Of a stretch of 64,000 nt of DNA, positions 1-7,927 are shown one piece after another. Source of the stretch: Streptomyces griseocarneus (GTDB taxonomy: Bacteria; Actinomycetota; Actinomycetes; Streptomycetales; Streptomycetaceae); assembly GCA_003674045.1 (NCBI GenBank), contig PENC01000019.1, positions 1 to 64,000 of the forward strand, given 5' to 3'. Within the stretch, counting starts at the first letter, position 1. Each line of letters starts with the position of its first letter. The position numbers and the translations under genes are program-made. Under the pieces are notes generated by a model. The model was not told the DNA's origin. It searched no databases and saw only the letters and a program-made list of their open reading frames with translations.

Positions 1-60
1 ACCGATCTCGGGCAGGGCAAAGCTCTTCAGGTCCCTTCCGGGATGTGGCGCTTCGGGCAT
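1..60 (-). CDS. Possible 5' end of a gene leaving the window
   Basis: An ATG on the minus strand at 60 opens a frame that stays open to the window edge (20 codons, beginning MPEAPHPGRDLK). No clear ribosome binding site precedes it and no family can be recognised from so little sequence. It lies just downstream of the truncated radical SAM fragment, so it could be the first gene of the next leftward unit or chance. Confidence 0.3.
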   Translation of the reverse strand, partial: MPEAPHPGRDLKSFALPEIG

Positions 61-93
61 GGCGGGAAGCTAGCAGAAACCCCAACTGACCTG

Positions 94-378
94 CTAAAAC
101 GCATGAGTTAGTTCGGTCAACGTGCCGTAGCGGCTTTCGCGGCGGCAGTCGCGGATGACGCCGTAGGTGGCCGACGAGGGGATGGTGAAGGCCACGGCGT
201 CGGCGTCGGTGAAGTCCCGCGTGTGGTCGCCCTGGGTGACCTTGGTGATGGTGACCTCGTGGCCGGCTTCCTGGGCGACTGCGGCGAGGTAGAGCACACC
301 GAACGGGGGGAATTCCTTGCGCTTTTCCTTGAACCGGGCCAAGTCGAGTACTTCCGGGTACACCAGTGCGACGTGCAT
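94..378 (-). pseudogene. Truncated N-terminus of a cobalamin-binding radical SAM protein
   Basis: This 94-residue frame starts MHVALVYPEVLDLARFKEKR and continues PPFGVLYLAAVAQEAGHEV, the usual opening of the Rossmann-like B12-binding domain that precedes the radical SAM barrel. A GGAGG ribosome binding site precedes the ATG. Full-length family members exceed about 450 residues, but this frame stops soon after the SSATYGVIRD stretch and no CxxxCxxC motif follows. The last ten residues do not fit the family and the DNA beyond is less GC-rich, so the gene looks cut by a deletion or insertion. It was probably once co-transcribed with the aldo/keto reductase upstream of it. Confidence 0.6.
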
Positions 379-486
379 CGTGAACCTCCGAAGGGTTGAC
401 GATCAGGCAGCAGGAAGGCCGTCCTCTCCCTCACGCGCCGCGCGCATGGTCCGTGGTGGGTCCCGCGCGAGAGCGGGGCTGCGGGG

Positions 487-1500
487 TCATGCGGGCGCTC
501 CCTGAGCCGGCTCCGCGTCCGCGTCTCGCAGCCCGGCCCGTATCCGGGCGTAGATCGCTTCGGCGGCGGCGAGTTCGTCGCCGGTCAGCGGGGAGCCCAG
601 GCAGGTGTAGTTCTCCTCGACCTGCTCCTCGCTGCGGAAGCCGAAGACGACGACCGCGTGGTCGGCCCTTTGCAGGCACACCCGCAGCGCCAGGCGGCTG
701 AGCGTGCCGGGTGCGTCGCCGAAGCGGTCGCGCAAGTGCTTCAAGCCGGCGGGCAGGGTGCCGGAGGGGTGCCGGGCTGCGGGGAGGCGTGCGGGCCTGC
801 CGACGAGGGCACCGTGGGCCAAGGGCGCGGCGAGCACGAGGCCGACGCCGTGGCGGCGGGTGAAGGTGAAGAGGTCCTCGCCCTCACCGTTCAGTGCCAC
901 GACCGGCGTGAGGGCATGGAAGTGCGTCCACACGACGTCCGGCTGGATCAGGTGGAAGAGGTGGACGAAGCGCTCGGCTTGCCGGCTCCACTCGGCCGCC
1001 GGTGCGCCCAGCGGCGCGTAGGGGCCGCGCATGCCGATCGCGGTGATGTCGCCGTGCTGGCGCAGCACGCGCATCTGGTCGATGGCCGGGCCCAGGTAGC
1101 GGTCGGCGGGACCGAAGTCGAACGAGGCCAGCGTGTACAGGGCAAGGGGAGGCTCGAGGTAGAGGTTGTCGAGGGTCTGCTCGAACTGGTGGTGGATGCG
1201 CCGGCCCGCGTAGGGGTGTTCGGCCGAGCCGCGCAGCAGGCCGACTTTGCTGCCCACGTGGAAGCGGTGGCCGGGCCGCTCGCGCAGGAACTGCCCGATC
1301 AGCCGTTCGGAGTGGCCCAGGCCGTAGGAGTCGGAGGTGTCCAGGAACGTCGCGCCGTGCTCGGCCGCGCGCCACAGCCCATCCCGGAGGGATGCGTCGT
1401 GGGGCCCGGGGTCGTTGCCGACGGCGGCGCAGTGCACGCCCAGGGGGTGTACGGCGGTGCGCCGGCATAAGGGCCGGGGGTGGAGGTCCGCTGCCGTCAT
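487..1500 (-). CDS. Aldo/keto reductase family protein
   Basis: A 337-residue NAD(P)H-dependent oxidoreductase of the AKR fold. Residues 51-60 (TFLDTSDSYG) carry the catalytic Asp54 and Tyr59, and Lys85 is in HVGSK. The position of the fourth catalytic residue, His in the usual LHxxD motif, reads Ala here (LASFD, near 125), so activity may be altered. The ATG at 1500 was chosen because it overlaps the stop of the upstream ATPase gene (TGATG), implying translational coupling; a longer frame to 1569 exists but lacks support. Codon 11 is TTA (1468-1470), so expression probably needs the bldA tRNA. Substrate unknown. Confidence 0.85.
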   Translation of the reverse strand: MTAADLHPRPLCRRTAVHPLGVHCAAVGNDPGPHDASLRDGLWRAAEHGATFLDTSDSYGLGHSERLIGQFLRERPGHRFHVGSKVGLLRGSAEHPYAGRRIHHQFEQTLDNLYLEPPLALYTLASFDFGPADRYLGPAIDQMRVLRQHGDITAIGMRGPYAPLGAPAAEWSRQAERFVHLFHLIQPDVVWTHFHALTPVVALNGEGEDLFTFTRRHGVGLVLAAPLAHGALVGRPARLPAARHPSGTLPAGLKHLRDRFGDAPGTLSRLALRVCLQRADHAVVVFGFRSEEQVEENYTCLGSPLTGDELAAAEAIYARIRAGLRDADAEPAQGAPA

Positions 1501-2066
1501 CAGCTCGCACCGGCCAGGGCGAAGAAAGCCCAGACGATCTTGCCGTTGCCGTGCTTCTCGACGGACCACGTCGTGGAGAGCAGGTCGACGAGGAGGAGCC
1601 CGCGGCCGTCCTCGGGGACGCCCTCGAAGCCGTTGAGCTGGATGTCCTCGTCGTCCCTGCCGAGCGGCTGCGGGGGGTGGAGCGTGGGGACGGGGATGGC
1701 GGTGACGTCGGGCTCGCCGTCGCTCACGCCGACGGCCAGGACGCTCTGGTAGACGTCGAGGAGGAGTTCGATCGGCCCGTCAGCGGTGTGCTGGGCGGCG
1801 TTGCCCACGAGCTCGTCAGCGACCAGGACGACGTCGTCCCCGCACCAGCCGGCGCGCCCGCTGCACGCCTGGCGGACCTTGTTCCGGGCCACCTCCTGGG
1901 GGGCCGTCACTCCGTCGAGGGCGACGGCGTGGTGGGCCACGAGAGATCCTCGGGGGGCATGGGCGGTGTCTGCCGGAGGCACGGTCTTCTCCTCGCAATC
2001 CGACTGCGGCACGGCCCCCAGCCTGTCCCACCACGGCCGGGCATCGGTACAGGATCCGTTCCTCAT
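1500..2066 (-). CDS. RsbW-like ATP-binding protein (anti-sigma/histidine kinase-like)
   Basis: A 188-residue protein with the GHKL ATPase fold of anti-sigma factors. The N box is DELVGNAAQHT (84-94), G1 is SDGEPD (115-120) and the G2 region starts at GRGLLLV (154-160). It probably phosphorylates an anti-sigma-factor antagonist or titrates a sigma factor, as in the many stand-alone Streptomyces RsbW/PrsW-type kinases; the partner is not in view. The ATG at 2066 lies inside one arm of the inverted repeat at 2060-2174, preceded by GAGGAAG, so the repeat may double as operator and ribosome binding site. The ATG for the aldo/keto reductase overlaps its stop. Confidence 0.8.
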   Translation of the reverse strand: MRNGSCTDARPWWDRLGAVPQSDCEEKTVPPADTAHAPRGSLVAHHAVALDGVTAPQEVARNKVRQACSGRAGWCGDDVVLVADELVGNAAQHTADGPIELLLDVYQSVLAVGVSDGEPDVTAIPVPTLHPPQPLGRDDEDIQLNGFEGVPEDGRGLLLVDLLSTTWSVEKHGNGKIVWAFFALAGAS

Positions 2067-2174
2067 TTCTTCCTCATTTCACCGCCCGGCCCCGTCCCGA
2101 AGGGGCCGACAAACCGAGCCAAATCGGGGTGCCGAACCGCGCCGGTGCGCACGGAAATGAGGAAGAAATGAGGA
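2060..2174. repeat. 21-bp perfect inverted repeat made of four GAAATGAGGA copies
   Basis: Arms at 2060-2080 and 2154-2174 are exact reverse complements over 21 bp. Each arm is a direct repeat of the 10-mer GAAATGAGGA with an 11-bp period (2154 and 2165 on plus; mirrored on minus), so copies sit on one face of the helix. The 73-bp spacer is GC-rich while the arms are AT-rich. The left arm contains the start of the RsbW-like gene. This geometry suits an operator for a protein that binds head-to-tail repeats on both sides of a divergent promoter. Confidence 0.85.
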
Positions 2175-2260
2175 CTCATCGGTGTACCGGTGAGCAGCGG
2201 CTTCCGTCAGGCTGTCAGCCGGATCCCCCCTCTTTCCTCTCCCTCTCGGAGTTCCCATGA
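2168..2260 (+). CDS. Candidate 30-residue leader or precursor peptide
   Basis: The right arm of the inverted repeat supplies GAGGAAGAAATG, a ribosome binding site and ATG identical to those of the RsbW-like gene on the other strand. The frame encodes 30 residues (MRTHRCTGEQ...LSLSEFP) with two Cys and six Ser/Thr, then stops at 2260. Two mutually exclusive hairpins follow at 2282-2313, and Roadblock-LanB lie downstream. It could be a leader peptide for attenuation, an unusual precursor of the LanB enzyme, or chance; length alone cannot decide. Confidence 0.25.
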   Translation: MRTHRCTGEQRLPSGCQPDPPSFLSLSEFP

Positions 2261-2281
2261 CGTCCTGGCCGTGCCACCTGC

Positions 2282-2313
2282 CCGCCCGGTTCGGGCGGCC
2301 GCGCAGGCCGCCC
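2282..2313. promoter_or_regulatory. Overlapping alternative hairpins upstream of roadblock-lanB
   Basis: CCGCCCG (2282-2288) can pair with CGGGCGG (2292-2298), or GGGCGGCC (2293-2300) with GGCCGCCC (2306-2313). The two stems share 2293-2298 and exclude each other. There is no U-tract, so this is not a simple intrinsic terminator. It lies 22 nt after the stop of the 30-codon frame, in the 500-nt leader of the Roadblock/LanB genes. The rest of 2314-2678 shows no convincing gene; a CAACGCGTTG palindrome near 2507-2516 is the only other structure noticed. Confidence 0.4.
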
Positions 2314-2678
2314 CCGCTCACCTCGTAGAACGCGCACCCAACTTCAGCAGCGAGTGCCCTCAGACCGGACCCCGGACGTGCTGCCTTCCCTCCCCGCGCC
2401 CGGGCGTCCGCTGTGGGCTCCGGATTCCCCTCTCCCCCGAGGACCGTCGAGTCGTCGGACCAGGACGTAGGCGGTTCGTGAATCCGGAGTGACGGCAACG
2501 CGCCCGTGCAACGCGTTGTGCGTCCCGGCTGCCGCGGGATCACCCTGCGGCAGCCGGTCCACCTCGGCATCCAGCCAGCAGCACGGTTTCACCCCGTGCC
2601 CGGCACACGGTGACCGCCTCTCGGGCGGCACCGCCTCTCTTGAACCAACGCCCCACAACGCCAAGGACACACACGGCA

Positions 2679-3089
2679 ATGGACAAGATCAGCAAGGTTC
2701 AACAGCTCTTGGACGGCAGCGTCGAGAAGGTGCCCGAGCTGCGGCGTGCGCTCGTGGTCAGCGGCGACGGTTTGCTGCTCTTTCACAGCTCCGCCGGCAC
2801 TGAGACGGACGGTGAAGCCGAGAAGCGGGCGGCTATGGCCAGTTCGCTGGGCAGCCTGGCCAAGCAGATGGCCATGACCGAGGGGTTCGGACCGGTCGTG
2901 CAGACCCTGCTGGAGGCCGAGAACGGCATCTGCTTGCTGGGTCGGATCGAGCACGACACCGTCATCGGCCTCTACGCCGACCGGGGCGCGGAGGGGGACG
3001 TCGGATACGAGCTCGGTGTCCTGCTGACGGCTCTCCCCGAGCTGCTGGCCGGCGACCGGCGGCGCTACGTGCTCAGCGAGGCGTCATGA
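2679..3089 (+). CDS. Roadblock/LC7 domain protein
   Basis: A 136-residue single-domain protein of the Roadblock/LC7 (MglB-like) family: an N-terminal helix, the strand RALVVSGDGLLLFHS, the helical AAMASSLGSLAKQ segment and a C-terminal strand pair (GICLLGRIEHDTVIGLYAD). Family members dimerise and regulate small Ras-like GTPases, as CvnB does in Streptomyces conservons, but no GTPase, sensor kinase or DUF742 gene is nearby, so this copy has been recruited elsewhere. The ATG at 2679 gives the family's usual N-terminus. Its stop overlaps the LanB start (ATGA), implying coupled production and perhaps a physical partnership. Confidence 0.85.
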   Translation: MDKISKVQQLLDGSVEKVPELRRALVVSGDGLLLFHSSAGTETDGEAEKRAAMASSLGSLAKQMAMTEGFGPVVQTLLEAENGICLLGRIEHDTVIGLYADRGAEGDVGYELGVLLTALPELLAGDRRRYVLSEAS

Positions 3090-6000
3090 CCGCGGCGCAG
3101 GACAGTGAGCACGCCCTGGATCTCCAGAGCAGCGTGGTGCCGGGGACCGCCCATGCCTTCGCCGTGCTCTACGGCGAGGAAGACAGCGCCACTCCGGCGG
3201 TCGCGCCGGTTCCGGCTCGCCGGCCGACTCGCAGTCTGGGGTTCCGCAGCGACCCCTGCGTGCTGGTCCGCGCGGTCCAGCACGCCCCAGCGCCCTCGTT
3301 GGCCCTTCCCGATGCCGGGAGTCCGGCTGCCGAAGATGTCGACGGTGTCGGCTGGTGGGCGTGGATGAGCGCCGCGTGGCAGGAGCAGGCGCTTGCCGAT
3401 GCCGTCCGGCTGGCCGCACCTGGGTTCGCCTCGGAGATCGATGCGATGCTGCGCGGTCCTCGCCCCAAGGAGGCAGTCGTGCGCAAGGCGGCGCTCTCGC
3501 TTGCCGCGTACAGCTTGCGCATGCTGCGCCCCACTCCGCTGGGGCTGTTCGCCGGCGTTGCCGAAGGTGCCTTCGCAGACCAGGCCGCGGTCCGGTGGGG
3601 GGAGGAGCACCAAGCCGTCGCGCAGGCCGACGGTGAGTGGATGGCCCGCGTCATCGACCGGCTGGAGGCGCTGGCCCCGGTGCGCGAGCGTCTGGTGCTG
3701 GTGGCGAACAACGCGGCGGTCGAGCGCGGCGGACGCCTTGTGGTGCCGTGGCAGCCGCGCACGCCGGGGGTGATGACGTCGGAGATCCGTGAGGTGTCGG
3801 TGCGCTGCACGCCGCCGGTGCGTGCGGTGGTGGAGATGACGGCGGCCGCGGTGCCGTACCGGGACGTGCTGGGCAAGCTCGTGGCCCAGGGCGACGCCGA
3901 GGGCGAGATGCGCGGCCTTCTCGACGATCTGTTGGCCGGGCACCTGCTGATCAGCAATCTTCGTCCCCCGTCGACGCAGAGCGATCCGCTGGGCTACTTG
4001 GTCGCCCAGATCGACCGGTGCGGTCTCCACGACGTCGCGCAGGCCGCGGAGTTGGTCGCGGAGCTGCGGGAGGTCCACGACTTGATGTGCAGGCACAACC
4101 GGCTTCCGGCGGCCCGGGGCGGGGCTCGCCGGTCGGCGTTGGCGCGGCGTATGCGGCGTGTGGCGGACGGGGATCCGCTCCAGGTGGATGTCCTGCTGGA
4201 CGCCGAGGTGGTGGTGCCACGGTCGGTGGCGCGGGAAGCGGAGGCGGCGGTGGCGGCCTTGGCGCGGGTCAGCCCGGAGCCCTATGGGGCGGCAGCGTGG
4301 CGTTCCTACCGGGACCGGTTCCTCAACCGCTACGGCCCGAACACGCTCGTCGCCGTGACCGAGTTAGTCGATCGCGCCACGGGGCTCGGGTTGCCCGCCG
4401 GGTTCCACGGTAGTGCTCCCCCTGTGCGGGCCACTCTCTCCCGGCGCGACGGGCGGTTGCTCGCGCTCGCCCAGCAGGCCCTGGCCGACGGGCGGGATCT
4501 GGAACTCGACGAGGCGACGATCGCGGCACTGGCCCTCGGCGATCCCGCCCGGATGGATATCCCTGCGCACACGGAGATGCTGATCGAGGTCCACAGCCCG
4601 TCCCAGCAGGCGCTCACCGCCGGCGACTTCCTCATCGCGACCCGCGGGTTGTCGCGGGGCTTCGGCTACTTCTCCGGCGGGCGGATTGCCGCCTTGCTCG
4701 CCTCGGAGCGCCCGGGCCGCCTGGCGGCGGCGCTCGCCGATCGGCCGACCCTGGCCGAGGGCGCCGTGCCGGTCCAGCTCACCTTCCCGGCGCTGCGGCC
4801 CTCGGCGAGCAACCTGATCCGCTCCCCCGAGCTGCTGCCGCACCAGGTCAGCCTGTCCGAACACCGGCAGCTGGAACCCGGCGCCGTCGCGCTGCCACTG
4901 GCCGACCTGGCGGTGATATGTGACGGTCACCGCCTGCACCTGGTCTCCGGCTCGCGACGACAGGTCCTCGAGGCCGGCTTCCCCCACCCGCTGCAGATCG
5001 AGTTCCAGACGCCGGCCATCGCGCGGTTTCTCGACGAGCTCGTCCGGGGCCAAAGCGCGCGCCTGACCGGCCCCGTGGGAGAGCTCCTGCCCTTCGACTG
5101 GGGTGCCGCCCGTCGCCTTCCGGCCCTGCCCCGCCTACGCCATGGGCGCACCATCCTCGCTCCCGCGACCTGGCTCCTGGACGCCGCGGAGCTACCCGAC
5201 CGCAAGGCCGGCACCGCCCAGTGGCAGGACGCCTTCACCACGCTGCGCGAACGCCGAGGCATCCCCGCCCAGGTCCACCTCACCCGCTACGACATGCGCC
5301 TGCCCCTCGACCTCGACAACAGTGCGCACCTGGAGCTGCTGCGCCGCGAGCTCGAACGTCCGCAGGACGGCCCGGTCCGCTTCAGCGAGGCCCCGGCACC
5401 GGACGCCTACGGATGGTGCGGCCGACCGGCCGAGCTCGTAGTCCTGCTGCGCTCCACCGCGCCGCCACGCCCGGCCCCCCGGCTGGGGCCCGCGACCACG
5501 GTCTCCTCCCGCGACCACGGCTTGACCCCCGGGGCCTCGCGTTACCTGTGCGCCCGGCTCTACGGGCCTGCCCAGAGCTGCAAAACGTTGATCGGCCAGC
5601 ACGTGCCCCAGTTGGTCGCCGACCTCGGTTCCTGCCAGTGGTGGTTCCAGCCCGGCGACGCGTCTGTCCCCTACCTGGGCCTCTTCCTCCGGGGCGAGGA
5701 GACCGAGGCCGACTCGGGCCTGGTCATGCAGCACTTCGGCTGGTGGGCGCAGCACCTGGTCCAGGACGCGGTGATCGCGGACGTCGCGCTCGTGTCGTAT
5801 CGCCCGCACATCGGGCAGTGGGGGTCGGGCCCGGTGCTGCGCGCGGCCGAGCGGTGCTTCGCGGCGGACTCCGCCGTTGTGGCCCAGCAGTTCACCCGCC
5901 CATCGCGGCTCGATCGCCACGTTCTGGCCGCAGCGCACATGGTCGACATCGCTGCTGGCTTCCACGGCGGCCGCGATGCGGGGATGCGGTGGCTGGCAGC

Positions 6001-6352
6001 TCAGCCCAAACCCGTCCTGTCGGTGAGTCTGCCGCGCGACGTGCGCAAGGAAGCCGACCGGACCCTCAGCGGCCAGGAGCCGCCACAGCACTCCCTTTTC
6101 AACACCACCGGCACCGGCGCCGACATGTGGGCCGCGCGCCGGCAGGCCCTCACGGACTACCGCACCGCCCTGGCCGCCTTCGAGCCGCACCTCGACACCA
6201 CCGCAGTCCTCAACGGCCTGCTGCGCGAACACCACCGGCGGGCCGCTGACGACACGGACCACAGCGCCTGTCTCCACCTCGCCCGCACAGCCGCCCACGC
6301 GCACACCGCCCGCCAGAGCCTCCGGCGGCACGCCCGCCACAGCTCCCGTTGA
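3086..6352 (+). CDS. Full-length lantibiotic dehydratase (LanB-type)
   Basis: This 1,088-residue protein has the length and layout of class I LanB enzymes, which glutamylate Ser/Thr of a precursor peptide using Glu-tRNA and then eliminate glutamate to give dehydro amino acids. The N-terminal domain carries the family motif RPTPLGLFAGVAEGAF (about 148-163). The region from about 730 (TRYDMRLPLDLDN) and the SpaB-C/thiopeptide-type domain (about 818-1,000, RYLCARLYGPAQS) form the elimination part, so it is not a truncated PEARL-type enzyme. A TTA codon lies at 4364-4366 (residue 427), suggesting bldA control. It overlaps the Roadblock gene. No lanC or clear precursor is in the window, so the product is unknown. 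Confidence 0.88.
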   Translation: MTAAQDSEHALDLQSSVVPGTAHAFAVLYGEEDSATPAVAPVPARRPTRSLGFRSDPCVLVRAVQHAPAPSLALPDAGSPAAEDVDGVGWWAWMSAAWQEQALADAVRLAAPGFASEIDAMLRGPRPKEAVVRKAALSLAAYSLRMLRPTPLGLFAGVAEGAFADQAAVRWGEEHQAVAQADGEWMARVIDRLEALAPVRERLVLVANNAAVERGGRLVVPWQPRTPGVMTSEIREVSVRCTPPVRAVVEMTAAAVPYRDVLGKLVAQGDAEGEMRGLLDDLLAGHLLISNLRPPSTQSDPLGYLVAQIDRCGLHDVAQAAELVAELREVHDLMCRHNRLPAARGGARRSALARRMRRVADGDPLQVDVLLDAEVVVPRSVAREAEAAVAALARVSPEPYGAAAWRSYRDRFLNRYGPNTLVAVTELVDRATGLGLPAGFHGSAPPVRATLSRRDGRLLALAQQALADGRDLELDEATIAALALGDPARMDIPAHTEMLIEVHSPSQQALTAGDFLIATRGLSRGFGYFSGGRIAALLASERPGRLAAALADRPTLAEGAVPVQLTFPALRPSASNLIRSPELLPHQVSLSEHRQLEPGAVALPLADLAVICDGHRLHLVSGSRRQVLEAGFPHPLQIEFQTPAIARFLDELVRGQSARLTGPVGELLPFDWGAARRLPALPRLRHGRTILAPATWLLDAAELPDRKAGTAQWQDAFTTLRERRGIPAQVHLTRYDMRLPLDLDNSAHLELLRRELERPQDGPVRFSEAPAPDAYGWCGRPAELVVLLRSTAPPRPAPRLGPATTVSSRDHGLTPGASRYLCARLYGPAQSCKTLIGQHVPQLVADLGSCQWWFQPGDASVPYLGLFLRGEETEADSGLVMQHFGWWAQHLVQDAVIADVALVSYRPHIGQWGSGPVLRAAERCFAADSAVVAQQFTRPSRLDRHVLAAAHMVDIAAGFHGGRDAGMRWLAAQPKPVLSVSLPRDVRKEADRTLSGQEPPQHSLFNTTGTGADMWAARRQALTDYRTALAAFEPHLDTTAVLNGLLREHHRRAADDTDHSACLHLARTAAHAHTARQSLRRHARHSSR

Positions 6353-6390
6353 CCAACACCCTCTACCTCCTGGTTTCGGAGTCGTGCCTC

Positions 6391-7062
6391 ATGTCCGACG
6401 TTCCCGCTGCCCTGTTCGACCTCGACGACTGCCTGATCGATACCGCCAGCGCCATCAACACCTACGCCCGGTGGTTCGCCGAGACGTACGACGTGCCTGT
6501 GGAGGAGGTGACGGCGGCCGACCAGCGGCACGCGGGTCGGCGCGACACCTTCTTCGCCGACCTCAAGAAGCGCTTCGGGATCACGGCCCCCGTCACCCGG
6601 CTGTATGCCGAGTACCGCCAGAACCTGCCCAAGCTCACCCCGCTGCACCCGGAGGCGTGCCGGATGGTGCGCGGTCTGGTCGATGCGGGCTGGCGGCTGG
6701 CGGTGTTGTCCAACGGGTCCCCGGACGTTCAGCGGGCCAAGTTGCGTCACGCCGGTCTGCACCGCTACGTCCCCGCGCACCACGTCGTGATCAGCGGGGA
6801 GTGGGGTCCGCGCAAACCGGACACCGCCCTGTTCGACGTCGCTCTCGACGCGCTGGGAGTCTCGGCGGCCGTCATGGTGGGCGACTCCCTCCGCGACGAC
6901 ATCGCCGGCGGTGCGGCCGCAGGACTGCGCACCATCTGGGTCGCCAACGGCCGCCAGCTGCACGACGGCGACCCTCAGCCGGACCACGTGGTCCAGAGCG
7001 TCACCGAGGCCGGCGACCTCCTGCTCACCATGACCGACCTCCCCCTGCCCGTCCCGGCCTAG
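6391..7062 (+). CDS. HAD-superfamily phosphatase
   Basis: A 223-residue HAD hydrolase. Motif I is FDLDDCLID (nucleophile and acid/base Asp), motif II is VLSNGS, motif III Lys is in PRKPD, and motif IV is MVGDSLRDDIAG. The cap sits between motifs I and II, as in phosphoglycolate-phosphatase/haloacid-dehalogenase relatives. The ATG at 6391 is preferred over a TTG at 6349 that would overlap the LanB stop, because conservation begins at AALFDLDD. Substrate cannot be read from sequence; phosphorylated sugars or nucleotides are typical. It follows LanB closely and is probably in the same transcript. Confidence 0.85.
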   Translation: MSDVPAALFDLDDCLIDTASAINTYARWFAETYDVPVEEVTAADQRHAGRRDTFFADLKKRFGITAPVTRLYAEYRQNLPKLTPLHPEACRMVRGLVDAGWRLAVLSNGSPDVQRAKLRHAGLHRYVPAHHVVISGEWGPRKPDTALFDVALDALGVSAAVMVGDSLRDDIAGGAAAGLRTIWVANGRQLHDGDPQPDHVVQSVTEAGDLLLTMTDLPLPVPA

Positions 7063-7127
7063 CTCCCTCTGCCTCCCTGCCCGGGACCGCTCCGGCCCGG
7101 CCTCCCGACGTATGGACGCCCCTTCTC

Positions 7128-7830
7128 ATGCCTCCTACCAGCCGTTCTTCAGACGTGTGGGCCGCCAGCGCGAGCCGACAGCTCCGCGCCGAGACCCCGT
7201 ACCCGGTCGACGCGCCCTTTCGCTGGGACCTCTACGACAGCAGCGGACCGGACTGTGAACTTCTCGGCCCGCTCCACGACCGGGAGGTGATCGATCTCGG
7301 CTGCGGTACCGGCCGGGTGATCGCCCACCTCACACACGCGCACGGCGCCCGAGCGACCGGACTCGACAGTTCCCCGGCCATGATCGAACTCGCTACCGCC
7401 CGGTTCGCCGGCGTCCAGGGCTTGAGCCTCGTGACCGCCGACGCGGTCGAGCACCTCGCACAGCACCCTCGCGGCTACGACGCGGTGGTCTCCCGGTTCG
7501 GCGCCGTGTGCTTCACCGACCCGCTCCTGCTTCTGCCCCTCGTGGCGGCCGCGCTGCGACCGGGGGGGCATCTTCGTCTTCGCGACGATGGCGGAACACG
7601 GGGACGGCACCCCGGCCACCGCTCACCTGTCCATCTCGCCCGCTCCGCTGCCGCAGCTCGACGGGGGCACGGTGACCATCCCCCGGCGGGTCCTCAGCCG
7701 CAGCCTGTGGGAGCGCCTGCTCGCGCGGGACTTCGCCGTCCAGTACGTGCGGCGCCTCGCCCACCCGGGACTCCCGGTGCACCTGGGACGTCCGGTGGCC
7801 AGCTTGGTCATCCGCGCCATGCGCCGATGA
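7128..7830 (+). pseudogene. SAM-dependent methyltransferase with a poly-G frameshift
   Basis: The first frame (from ATG 7128) encodes a class I methyltransferase with motif I VIDLGCGTGRVI, GLDSSPAMIELA and the post-motif LRPGG. It then runs into seven consecutive G at 7562-7568 and leaves the correct frame. The proper C-terminal part (FVFATMAEHGDG to the stop at 7830) is in the +1 frame; removing one G restores a continuous protein of about 233 residues. Either the gene is phase-variable or inactivated, or the run is a sequencing error. GGG codons and both halves otherwise look like working coding sequence. The target molecule is unknown. Confidence 0.75.
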
Positions 7831-7927
7831 CGCCCCATCCGGCACCAGGGGCCCGCCGGCGTCTCCTCCGCGGGCAGCCCCAGACCGCGTGCACATCCAC
7901 GATCAGCAGCATAAGAAGGCGAAGCGC

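Noticed and set aside
2079..2570. 163-codon minus-strand frame in the roadblock leader
   Set aside because: Composition is Arg/Gly/Ala-rich, it overlaps the dyad at 2060-2174 and no family or ribosome binding site was seen.
2489..2803. Cys/Ser/Thr-rich 104-codon plus-strand frame before the Roadblock gene, a possible RiPP precursor
   Set aside because: Its GTG has no correctly spaced ribosome binding site and the frame runs 125 bp into the Roadblock gene in another frame.
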